The position numbers were made by a program, and so were the translations under genes. 13,278 nt of DNA from Monoraphidium neglectum (lineage: Eukaryota > Chlorophyta > Chlorophyceae > Sphaeropleales > Selenastraceae): positions 4,308-17,585 of the forward strand of contig NW_014012487.1 of assembly GCF_000611645.1 (NCBI RefSeq), in the 5' to 3' direction. Under the pieces are notes generated by a model. It saw only the letters and a program-made list of their open reading frames with translations, made no database searches and was not told where the DNA came from. Below, piece by piece: positions 10,849-13,278 of the stretch; the first letter of the stretch is position 1, and each line of letters opens with the position of its first letter.

Positions 10849-12459
10849 GTTGTTGCTGCTGCTGCTGCTGCTGCTGCCGTTGTTGCTGCTGCTGCTGCTC
10901 AGCTGCTGCAACCTCATGCCCCAGACCTGCATTGCTGGTCGTCCGGCGCCCCGCTGCCGCGCGCAGCCGGTGCGCCACCTCTTCCCTGTCCGCCTCCAAA
11001 CGCTCCTGCAGCGTCCTCAGCCCGGAGCCATCCACCAGGTCGGGCGGACGCGCTGCTTCCTCCGCCGCGGGTGCCGGCCCACTCTGAGGCAATGCCAGGG
11101 AGCTGCTAGCAGCTGCAGGTTCCAGAGGTTGAGCATCGTCCAACGCTCGCGGTGGCGCCGACGGGGCTGGCGCTGCCGCTGATGCCGCTTCTGCTGGTGC
11201 CATGGCCGCGGACTCCCTGGCAGGCAGAGAATGCACACGCGCAAGCTGCTCCCGCCGCCTGAGGAACGTGTCGCCCCACTTGAAAAAGGGGTTGTCTCGG
11301 CCACCACTCCCATCCTGCACGGCAAGGCCGCCGGCCTCCTGCTGCTCTGCCGGGGGGTCTTGTCGTGGTGCCGGCCCGGCAAAGCTGACGCTCTTCTTTA
11401 TGCGAGCGCCGCCGCCATTCCCTGCGTCGCTCCCAGCAAGAACCTGCCGCGCCGCTCCGCCGCCGCGCACGGCAAGCGCGACGCTGTCCAGCAGGGCCGC
11501 ACGCTGCTGCGGCGGCGGGCTGCGCACCACCGAGTCGCTGCTGCCGGGCACACCCCCGCTGCTGCCAATAGCGCCTAGCAGACCAGCATCCGCGGCCCGA
11601 CCCCTGCCGTCGGGAGGAGGGCTGGCATGGTCTTGGGTGCTGGCTGACTGGCGAGGCAGAAGCCCGGCAGAAGCCTCTGGCCTCTGCTGCCCGGCCCAGC
11701 CCGGCTGCAGGCTGGCGCTGCGACTGAGGTTTGGGGAAGACGCGGGGAGCGGACTTCCGCGGGGACTGCGTGCGGGGCTGCGGCCCCTGCTGCGCATGCG
11801 GCGCAGCCAGAGGTGTGTGTTGAAAATGGGTCAGCAGAACAATTCGGCCGCTCTCTTAACGGGCATGCATCTTCACCCCTTCATCAGCCACTGCAGCCGG
11901 CCATGCATGCTTCAACAGTAAGAAGCCTGATACTTGCCTGTCACCACTACTGCCCGGGGCCTCCGATGGGTCCAGGAAAAAGGTGGCAAAAAAGCGTTGA
12001 TCCTGGCCAGGAAAGTTGGTCAGCTTGACGGTGAACCAGTCCCGCTGCCCCTGCTCCGCCGCTTTCTGGCGCTGCCCGAAGCGCAGCAGCTTGAGGTTCA
12101 CCACAACCTCAAGCGACTCGCCGGGGCGCAGGCGAAAGGTGGGCGGCGTGATCGCGTAGCGGTCGCTGCTGCCGGCCCGGATCTCGCCCTCAAGCGGCGC
12201 ACGAGCTGCGTTGGTCAGGCGCACTGACTGAGCATACGTCTGCTTGGTGCACGAGGTGGCAGGATGAAGTAAACGTCAGCCTACCTTGACCACAGCATGC
12301 AGGGCAAGGCCTGCCTTGGTTGGCTGCGGCACACACTTTGAACCGCCTGTCAAAGGCGACGCTGTGCGCTGCAGGGCGCACCTTGTGAAACCGCACACCA
12401 GTAAAGCTCAACTCCTGCGGCTCCAGGACTAACAATCGCTGGTCCCCGTGCTCGTCCAT
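1..12459 (-). CDS. Giant N-terminal MSP/ASH-domain, coiled-coil scaffold protein (25 exons seen, 3' end outside window)
   Basis: Exons (high to low): 12459-12382, 12239-11938, 11789-10526, 10348-9595, 9415-9166, 8932-8818, 8658-8161, 7938-7689, 7447-7229, 7065-6888, 6685-6631, 6459-6361, 6147-5906, 5008-4819, 4644-4471, 4296-4172, 3988-3620, 3348-2790, 2627-2343, 2098-1928, 1752-1687, 1535-1398, 1136-793, 631-195, 33-1. Intron phases match at all 24 junctions, with no internal stop over about 2,398 codons. Order of parts: MSP/ASH-like domain (residues ~9-115), Ser/Pro-rich basic linker (127-424), interrupted polyQ (425-460), then about 1,900 residues of mostly Ala/Glu/Arg/Leu coiled coil with short hinges. 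No signal peptide or membrane segment is evident, so it is probably cytosolic. Known ASH/MSP coiled-coil proteins act at centrioles, basal bodies, cilia or membrane contacts; a scaffold role here is inference. Start choice: ATG 12459 has a good context (gccATGG). An in-frame ATG at 12492 in poor context is the alternative, bounded by an in-frame stop at 12504-12502. The main uncertainty is whether intron 13 really joins two halves of one gene. Confidence 0.8.
195..631 (-). CDS. Exon 24: coiled coil, Ser/Ala/Gly-rich segment, coiled coil
   Basis: Residues 2242-2388. Acceptor cccCAG|G is phase 2. It opens R-SEVDLRQKLTQRDERVAEL and KQELAAKNRALLELQRRG. A Ser/Ala/Gly-rich segment follows with RSAS, RRPSAS and RAQS sites resembling basophilic-kinase targets. 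It ends with SGQVGQLRVQLAKRDADVQ helix and RLEG. Donor AAG|GTGGGT is phase 1. This block is easily missed because the frame has no early ATG. Confidence 0.83.
793..1136 (-). CDS. Exon 23: coiled coil with a basic/Gly hinge
   Basis: Residues 2128-2242. Acceptor cccgCAG|GTC is phase 0. It opens VTELERRVAELQDSTDVTG and SSLEATLERIERAESLARD, then an Arg/Gly/Ser and acidic Gly hinge, then LVRSQMAAADLQRKIRVAA. The donor CAG|GTGTGA (phase 2) matches exon 24. A weaker AGG|GTCGCA site upstream is phase 0 and does not fit. Confidence 0.83.
1360..1371. repeat. C12 homopolymer in intron 22
   Basis: Twelve C on the plus strand (G12 in the transcript), followed on the plus strand by A5 and the CA microsatellite. 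Confidence 0.9.
1382..1397. repeat. CA/GT microsatellite at the exon 22 donor
   Basis: A run of alternating C and A with one irregular base at its left end. In the transcript it reads GTGTGTG directly after exon 22, so the donor GT is the first unit of the repeat. Confidence 0.85.
1398..1535 (-). CDS. Exon 22: coiled coil
   Basis: Residues 2082-2127, EFQAAASEAAAELVPVTAL, then EEAEAHCAALEARTEGLEA and ERDALQDK. Acceptor aagCAG|GAG and donor AAG|GTGTGT are both phase 0. The donor lies at the start of a GT microsatellite. Confidence 0.85.
1687..1752 (-). CDS. Exon 21: 66-nt coiled-coil exon
   Basis: Residues 2060-2081, ALRHQVREEAEAAAQRAED followed by REQ. Acceptor tctctctgCAG|GCG and donor CAG|GTGCGG are both phase 0. 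A strong hairpin sits 15 nt upstream of the acceptor (separate entry). Confidence 0.82.
1767..1811. repeat. Perfect-loop hairpin (21-bp stem, 3-nt loop) inside intron 20
   Basis: Arms 1767-1787 and 1791-1811 pair with 19 Watson-Crick pairs, one possible wobble (1786/1792) and one mismatch (1771/1807), around a 3-nt loop. The AT/AC-rich arms contain the shared core TACATAAATACACA, with the opposite arm inverted. It lies 15 nt upstream of the exon 21 acceptor in the sense direction. Confidence 0.85.
1928..2098 (-). CDS. Exon 20: coiled coil
   Basis: Residues 2003-2059: ALDARELEAEELRALLESA, then QEAEAALLAIERDAEARAA to LRAEVE. Acceptor cccCAG|GCC and donor GAG|GTGAGG are both phase 0. The heptads are among the most regular in the rod. 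Confidence 0.87.
2214..2254. repeat. Imperfect TGATGA (sense TCATCA) microsatellite in intron 19
   Basis: Degenerate tandem ATG/TGA trinucleotides interrupted by TGTCGATCACAA. Non-coding and confined to the 244-nt intron. Confidence 0.8.
2343..2627 (-). CDS. Exon 19: coiled coil
   Basis: Residues 1908-2002. Acceptor cgggCAG|GTG is phase 0. It encodes VCALKLSESQLIASEASAA, LDAATERLADHQRAWQRRQ, an acidic/Gly break, and AEGRAHELQDGLLQARQ. Donor CAG|GTGCGT is phase 0. Confidence 0.86.
2790..3348 (-). CDS. Exon 18: long coiled-coil block
   Basis: Residues 1721-1907. Acceptor ggacCAG|G is phase 2, so the frame joins LLKDSD-R-LYLRALGEASL smoothly. It runs through LSLQAQRVGTLQQQLGSAL and ALEALLEASRAEAGALRAQ. 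A short Gly/Ala break follows, then EAVKARDLEVMRYFDRRLA, a more mixed and probably structured segment. Donor GAG|GTGCGG is phase 0. Confidence 0.88.
3620..3988 (-). CDS. Exon 17: helix, Gly11 linker, Ser-rich hinge and hydrophobic helix
   Basis: Residues 1598-1721. Acceptor ctgCAG|G is phase 2. It starts R-ERHEAEDALRHAATQRLL and ASAALEQLLQLVRQHVC, then 11 glycines (3808-3840, residues 1648-1658). A Ser/Thr/Gly hinge with TRRRQSSAAGRAARSS follows, then VAPWLLVVVQKLKALLKDSD, an amphipathic, unusually hydrophobic helix that could be a binding site. Donor CAG|GTACGG is phase 2. Confidence 0.85.
3808..3840 (-). repeat. Polyglycine-coding GGC/GGT/GGG tract (Gly11)
   Basis: Eleven consecutive glycine codons in the sense strand inside exon 17. 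It forms a flexible break between two helical segments. Mixed codons suggest an older tract than the pure part of the CAG run. Confidence 0.9.
3989..4171 (-). other. Intron 16 with probable GC-AG boundaries
   Basis: 183 nt. The donor GAG|GCGAGT (phase 2) matches the acceptor ctgCAG|G of exon 17 (phase 2). The competing GT donor CGA|GTTTGA is phase 0, and its phase-0 partner acceptor (cacGAG|GCA) is poor and lies inside exon 17. Confidence 0.6.
4172..4296 (-). CDS. Exon 16: coiled coil, ending at a probable GC donor
   Basis: Residues 1557-1598. Acceptor cgcCAG|CTG is phase 0. It reads LERAHRELDSLKQRLAAAE, SAEGLREALAGCHARHAKE and LQ. The phase-2 donor needed by exon 17 is GAG|GCGAGT (GC at 4171-4170). 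The only nearby GT (CGA|GTTTGA) is phase 0 with a poor consensus. Confidence 0.78.
4471..4644 (-). CDS. Exon 15: coiled coil
   Basis: Residues 1499-1556. Acceptor cacaCAG|GCC is phase 0. It encodes AESAARARQLGALQSQLDA, LEEAERRARAAAAGG and REAEEARAQGRVAAAQ. Donor CAG|GTGATT is phase 0. Confidence 0.86.
4819..5008 (-). CDS. Exon 14: coiled coil
   Basis: Residues 1435-1498. Entered at phase 2 (CAG|G), giving R-DAERARSELEEARLQQG and LLETVEALQAGSEGEAEQA, ending EGALERRAGDLL. The donor is CTG|GTGAGG, phase 0. An in-frame ATG at 5016-5014 (MPRDAER), just upstream of the acceptor, could be a start codon if a second gene begins here. Confidence 0.82.
5009..5905 (-). other. Intron 13, unusually long (897 nt), no coding content recognised
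   Basis: The other 23 introns are 142-271 nt. Donor GAG|GTGAGG and acceptor cgatgccCAG|G are both phase 2 and join coiled coil to coiled coil. The interior has visibly lower GC, with T/A-rich patches at about 5616-5632 and 5813-5833. I see no coding frame with the gene's codon bias, no tRNA and no clear terminal inverted repeats. No TGTAA (the usual chlorophyte polyadenylation signal) is visible on the sense strand here, which mildly favours an intron over a gene boundary. A 12-bp direct repeat lies at 5711-5722 and 5888-5899. Confidence 0.65.
5906..6147 (-). CDS. Exon 13: coiled coil, last exon before the long intron
   Basis: Residues 1355-1435. The acceptor ctcaaAAG|GCC is the only AAG-type acceptor in the gene. 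It opens ASRSAARELEALRGRVADA and continues through REAREEAGRLRAGAARAAG to DEAAARA. The donor is GAG|GTGAGG, phase 2. If the intron were not removed, the frame would stop at once (AGG TGA), so an alternative reading is that a gene ends here. Confidence 0.8.
6282..6294. repeat. C13 homopolymer in intron 12
   Basis: Thirteen C on the plus strand, G13 in the transcript, in the middle of a 213-nt intron. Confidence 0.9.
6361..6459 (-). CDS. Exon 12: coiled coil
   Basis: Residues 1322-1354, AAEGRVGEAHARLAEAE continuing to EEAVRERAE. Acceptor cttgCAG|GCG is phase 0 and donor GAG|GTGCGG is phase 0. It encodes 33 residues without a helix breaker after the first few. Confidence 0.84.
6631..6685 (-). 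CDS. Exon 11: 55-nt coiled-coil exon
   Basis: Residues 1303-1321, R-ERLHLADVESARLTMQLQ, one compact helix. Acceptor ggctgCAG|G is phase 2 and donor CAG|GTGCGG is phase 0. It is the smallest complete exon of the gene. Both junctions and the heptad spacing support it although it is too short to be called on coding potential alone. Confidence 0.8.
6888..7065 (-). CDS. Exon 10: Ser/Pro-rich hinge then short helix
   Basis: Residues 1244-1303. The acceptor is cccgCAG|GC, phase 1. It encodes GGAPLPRNSSAPSLLAPRG and an Arg/Ser/Pro segment, then SLDAAERAAMLEAELNAA helix. The donor is CAG|GTGGGC, phase 2. Confidence 0.84.
7229..7447 (-). CDS. Exon 9: coiled coil
   Basis: Residues 1171-1244. The acceptor is ccgCAG|GC, phase 1; a second in-phase acceptor 12 nt downstream (gCCAG|GC) would remove four residues. 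It reads SLPPGLVKLPERMTADERR, then QRAALLLSRLADRAEAAEL heptads, ending DSSLVSV. The donor TGG|GTGAGT is a near-perfect consensus, phase 1. Confidence 0.84.
7689..7938 (-). CDS. Exon 8: coiled coil ending in a Gly-rich stretch
   Basis: Residues 1088-1171. The acceptor is gcaCAG|GAG, phase 0. It encodes EAQAASLAAEGASLRCAESR and ALADARRDAAEAKRALAGAR helix, then LVLEVYPLLRASYIL, one of the few strongly hydrophobic patches of the rod, then Ala/Gly. I chose donor AAG|GTGATG (phase 1) because exon 9 requires phase 1. A GAG|GTGTAC site at the LVLE codons is in phase 0 and does not fit. Confidence 0.78.
8161..8658 (-). CDS. Exon 7: basic/acidic hinge followed by coiled coil
   Basis: Residues 922-1087. 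The acceptor is cccgCAG|GCC, phase 0. It starts ALQRRLGQQASRRSGGGSP, then a hinge rich in Arg/Ser changing to acidic Asp/Gly (ERSDDSCDDGGGGAGDD). Helix resumes at PLAIYQALDDAEQAVALLQ and runs to IAELEEALARLAARGDL. The donor is CTG|GTGAGC, phase 0. Confidence 0.86.
8818..8932 (-). CDS. Exon 6: coiled coil
   Basis: Residues 883-921. The acceptor is tcgCAG|GC (phase 2), giving R-LNARVNELVLGSQGSEA and EAAEGELRRAAALHDREVK. The donor is AAG|GTGGGG, phase 0. An alternative donor, GAG|GTCAAG, lies 6 nt upstream and would drop two residues. Confidence 0.84.
9166..9415 (-). CDS. Exon 5: coiled coil
   Basis: Residues 800-883, entered at phase 1 from gggCAG|GG. It opens SDPDEAHYAQLLLLQRSLAD and continues AERLAELESQQALAAAAGG and Ala/Glu/Arg-rich helix, ending ADVARMTSC. 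The donor is CAG|GTGGGC, phase 2. Confidence 0.87.
9595..10348 (-). CDS. Exon 4: first long coiled-coil block
   Basis: Residues 549-800. The acceptor is gcTAG|GAG behind a long pyrimidine tract, phase 0. It opens ERNRRALELLLAKDASVRAL and runs as Leu/Ala/Glu/Arg heptads. A Gly/Pro/Ser interruption follows (around GGMAPSGGAELDRA), then more heptads ending AELAVVRSAVDAGP. The donor is CAG|GTGCGC, phase 1. Confidence 0.88.
10358..10377 (-). repeat. C20 tract (G20 on the plus strand) near the intron 3 acceptor
   Basis: Twenty identical bases lie nine bases upstream of exon 4. In the transcript they form the polypyrimidine tract that precedes GCATGCTAG|GAG. Confidence 0.9.
10526..11789 (-). CDS. 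Exon 3: Ser/Pro-rich linker, polyQ tract and start of coiled coil
   Basis: Largest exon (1,264 nt), residues 127-548. It begins with an Arg/Ser/Pro-rich stretch (SRGRSPARSPRGSP) resembling proline-directed and basophilic kinase sites. A basic KKSVSF motif follows, then NPFFKWGDTFLRRREQ, the best-defined hydrophobic patch in the linker. An Ala/Pro-rich part, a short helix (RTLQERLEADREEVAHRL), the polyQ tract, a Gly/Ser/Thr part, and the helical end VAQAVEAALQEEQARQE complete it. The acceptor is tandem (GCAG|CAG|G), so the exon may start at 11789 or 11786. The donor is GAG|GTGCGT, phase 0. Confidence 0.82.
10790..10897 (-). repeat. Interrupted polyglutamine-coding CAG repeat
   Basis: In the sense direction, residues 425-460 read Q6-R-Q9-R-Q19. 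The codon structure is (CAG)4(CAA)2 CGG, (CAG)7(CAA)2 CGG, (CAG)19. The two interruptions are identical (CAA CAA CGG), which points to duplication of an interrupted unit plus expansion of the pure 3' run. It lies inside the disordered linker, just upstream of the coiled-coil rod. Confidence 0.95.
11790..11937 (-). other. Intron 2 with probable GC-AG boundaries and tandem acceptor
   Basis: 148 nt. The donor CAG|GCAAGT is the textbook GC-AG donor context and gives phase 2. The GT four bases further on (CAA|GTATCA) gives phase 0, for which exon 3 offers no acceptor. The 3' end is GCAGCAG, a NAGNAG pair that would include or skip one codon. Confidence 0.65.
11938..12239 (-). CDS. Exon 2: body of the MSP/ASH domain
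   Basis: Residues 27-127. The acceptor is gcaCAG|ACG, phase 0. MSP/ASH landmarks in order are SVRLTN, the RYAITPP strand, FRLRPGESLEVVV (the usual 'L.PG....V.V' signature) and the closing strands WFTVKLTN and FFATFFLD. The VAP consensus that binds FFAT motifs (FKVKTT-type) is not matched (here GEIRAGSSDRYAITPP), so ASH-like is a better description than VAP-like. The donor that fits the phase of exon 3 is CAG|GCAAGT, a GC donor. Confidence 0.8.
12382..12459 (-). CDS. Exon 1: start codon and first beta strands of the MSP/ASH domain
   Basis: Encodes residues 1-26, beginning MDEHGDQRLLVLEPQ and ending VRFHK. The 'L.LEP.EL.F' pattern followed by an aromatic-containing strand is the usual opening of MSP-type domains. 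The donor is AAG|GTGCGC, phase 0. Reading through it would leave the domain pattern, while joining to exon 2 gives FHK-TYAQSVRLTN, the expected next strand. Confidence 0.8.
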
Positions 12460-12680
12460 GGCTGATAGTGCACCGGGCTGCACCGTGCACATGAGCTGCT
12501 CTCAGATCATAGTTATGAACTGCAACAAGCTCCCGTCGTTTTCGTTATCCTCATGGTTGCTGACTTGTTTGAAAATAAACAGGCCGTAAAGAATAAGTTG
12601 GATATATAGCTACCGTACCGTAGGTCGGCCTGTGTCCGCGGCGTTTGTGTCCACGCGCTTGTGGTGTTTATAACATGGGC
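12460..12680 (-). promoter_or_regulatory. Probable 5' UTR and core promoter region of the coiled-coil gene
   Basis: Clearly lower GC than the gene. In the sense direction there are two TATA-like elements, TATATA at 12608-12602 (about 145 nt before the chosen ATG) and TTATAAA at 12673-12667. Either would give a 5' UTR of roughly 110-190 nt. No transcription start can be fixed from sequence alone. Confidence 0.35.
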
Positions 12681-13245
12681 GGTGATTCAGGTACCATACG
12701 CATGTGGGCCCAATTGAGCTACGGGTTGCTCCCTTTCCGTCACCCCACCCACTCCCTGGGCCATCCCACAATCCCCTCAACTCATCTACGGTACGCCCCC
12801 ATGCAGTGATTGCTGCGAGTTCCCTCTCTCCGACTTAAATCATGTGAATTACTTGCTGGTGACATCAAGGTACGGGTACGAACCATCGCATAACAGAGGC
12901 CGCAAGCAGAGTCAACACGACTGGAACAAGTCAGCGGCGCTGAGTCACGAACGCGCATCAAACAAAGATGTGCGCGGCTGCGACGGGAGCACCTTGCCAT
13001 GATAAGCCAAGCGGCGCAGCTGCCCCTTTGCTCGATCAGCAATGCGGGGGCGCGTATGCGCCATGCGTGATAAGCTATGCGGGGAGTGGGTGGCCCAACC
13101 AGGGAGCCACTAGCCGAAACTGCCCCACAGCAACAGCCCGCCGCTTCCGGATACCAATGCTGCCGCTGATGCTGTGTCAGCAGCAGCCACCGCAGCAGTC
13201 AAGGGCACCACAGGGCCCTGCCGTCGGCTGCGCGGACCTGCCCGC
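12681..13245. other. Intergenic spacer without a recognised gene
   Basis: No frame here has the codon bias of the neighbouring gene. An 86-codon minus-strand frame at 12782-13042 has mixed third positions and no recognisable motif. An imperfect 15-bp direct repeat beginning TGATAAGC occurs at 13000-13014 and 13068-13082. A 10-bp inverted pair (cgtaccgtag at 12614-12623; ctacggtacg at 12786-12795) spans part of the spacer. No TGTAA is visible on the minus strand. Confidence 0.5.
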
Positions 13246-13278
13246 TCAGCCGGAGCCGTCGCCGAACTTCTTGCCAAA
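13246..13278 (-). CDS. Possible C-terminal end of an upstream minus-strand gene (partial)
   Basis: The frame reads FGKKFGDGSG followed by TGA (stop at 13248-13246). Nine of the ten codons end in G or C, like the coiled-coil gene. The fragment is only ten codons, and an open plus-strand frame covers the same bases, so this is tentative. Confidence 0.25.
   Translation of the reverse strand, partial: FGKKFGDGSG

Larger units (their letters stand above)
11938..12459 (-). other. MSP/ASH (PapD-like) domain, residues ~9-115
   Basis: Alternating strand pattern across exons 1-2 with the LEP.EL.F start, S.RLTN, 'L.PGESLEV.V' and FFATFF end. Length of about 105 residues matches MSP/ASH domains. The residues RYAITP align with the RY.V.P stretch typical of the fold. 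The intron between exons 1 and 2 falls between two beta strands. Confidence 0.72.

Noticed and set aside
10705..11109. Plus-strand frame with polyalanine or polycysteine
   Set aside because: These are other-frame translations of the CAG/CTG run. The Gln frame on the minus strand is the one in phase with flanking exons.
12614..12795. 10-bp inverted pair cgtaccgtag / ctacggtacg in the promoter and spacer
   Set aside because: Such a match is expected with fair probability by chance in about 800 bases, and no further structure surrounds it.
12850..12900. tRNA T-arm-like ggttcgtaccc on the minus strand
   Set aside because: The flanking bases do not form the T stem or an acceptor stem, and no D or anticodon arm can be placed.
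12782..13042. 86-codon minus-strand frame upstream of the gene
   Set aside because: Codon use unlike the neighbouring gene, no motif, and low-GC surroundings.

Overview
The window looks like nuclear DNA from a GC-rich green alga (Chlorophyta; I cannot decide between a trebouxiophyte and a sphaeroplealean or volvocalean lineage). The reasons are a very high GC content with G/C at most third codon positions, many short introns (about 140-270 nt) with donors such as GTGCG/GTGAG and acceptors ending in CAG, CAG/CTG trinucleotide runs, and Ala/Gly/Gln homopolymers in the protein. There are no bacterial-style operons, ribosome binding sites or compact ORFs.

Almost the whole window (positions 12459 down to 1, minus strand) is explained by one large gene split into at least 25 coding exons. 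I rebuilt it by hand from splice sites. At all 24 introns the phases of the flanking exons match, so one reading frame of about 2,400 codons runs from an ATG at 12459 to the left edge, where the gene continues out of view. The N-terminus (exons 1-2, residues about 9-115) reads as an MSP/ASH (PapD-like) beta-sandwich domain. Exon 3 encodes a basic, Ser/Pro-rich, probably disordered linker with an arginine-interrupted polyglutamine tract. From the end of exon 3 onward the protein is almost continuously Ala/Glu/Arg/Leu-rich and predicted coiled coil, broken by a few hinges: an acidic Gly/Ser/Asp segment in exon 7, a Gly-rich stretch in exon 8, a Gly11 linker with a hydrophobic patch in exon 17, and a Ser/Ala/Gly-rich stretch in exon 24. 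ASH-domain proteins of this general build are typically cytoskeletal, centriolar/basal-body or ciliary scaffolds; that role is inference here, and I do not recognise a specific ortholog.

Regions without coding sequence: intron 13 (5009-5905) is 897 nt, more than three times longer than any other intron. It is either a genuine long intron or, less likely, a boundary between two genes. Positions 12460-13245 hold the 5' UTR, promoter and intergenic spacer. The last 33 nt may be the C-terminal end of another minus-strand gene.

Points of interest are two probable GC-AG introns, a tandem NAGNAG acceptor, a 21-bp hairpin just upstream of a 3' splice site, the internal structure of the polyQ tract, homopolymer tracts placed at splice sites, and the long intron 13. 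I found no mobile element with terminal repeats and transposase, no rRNA or tRNA, and no CRISPR array.
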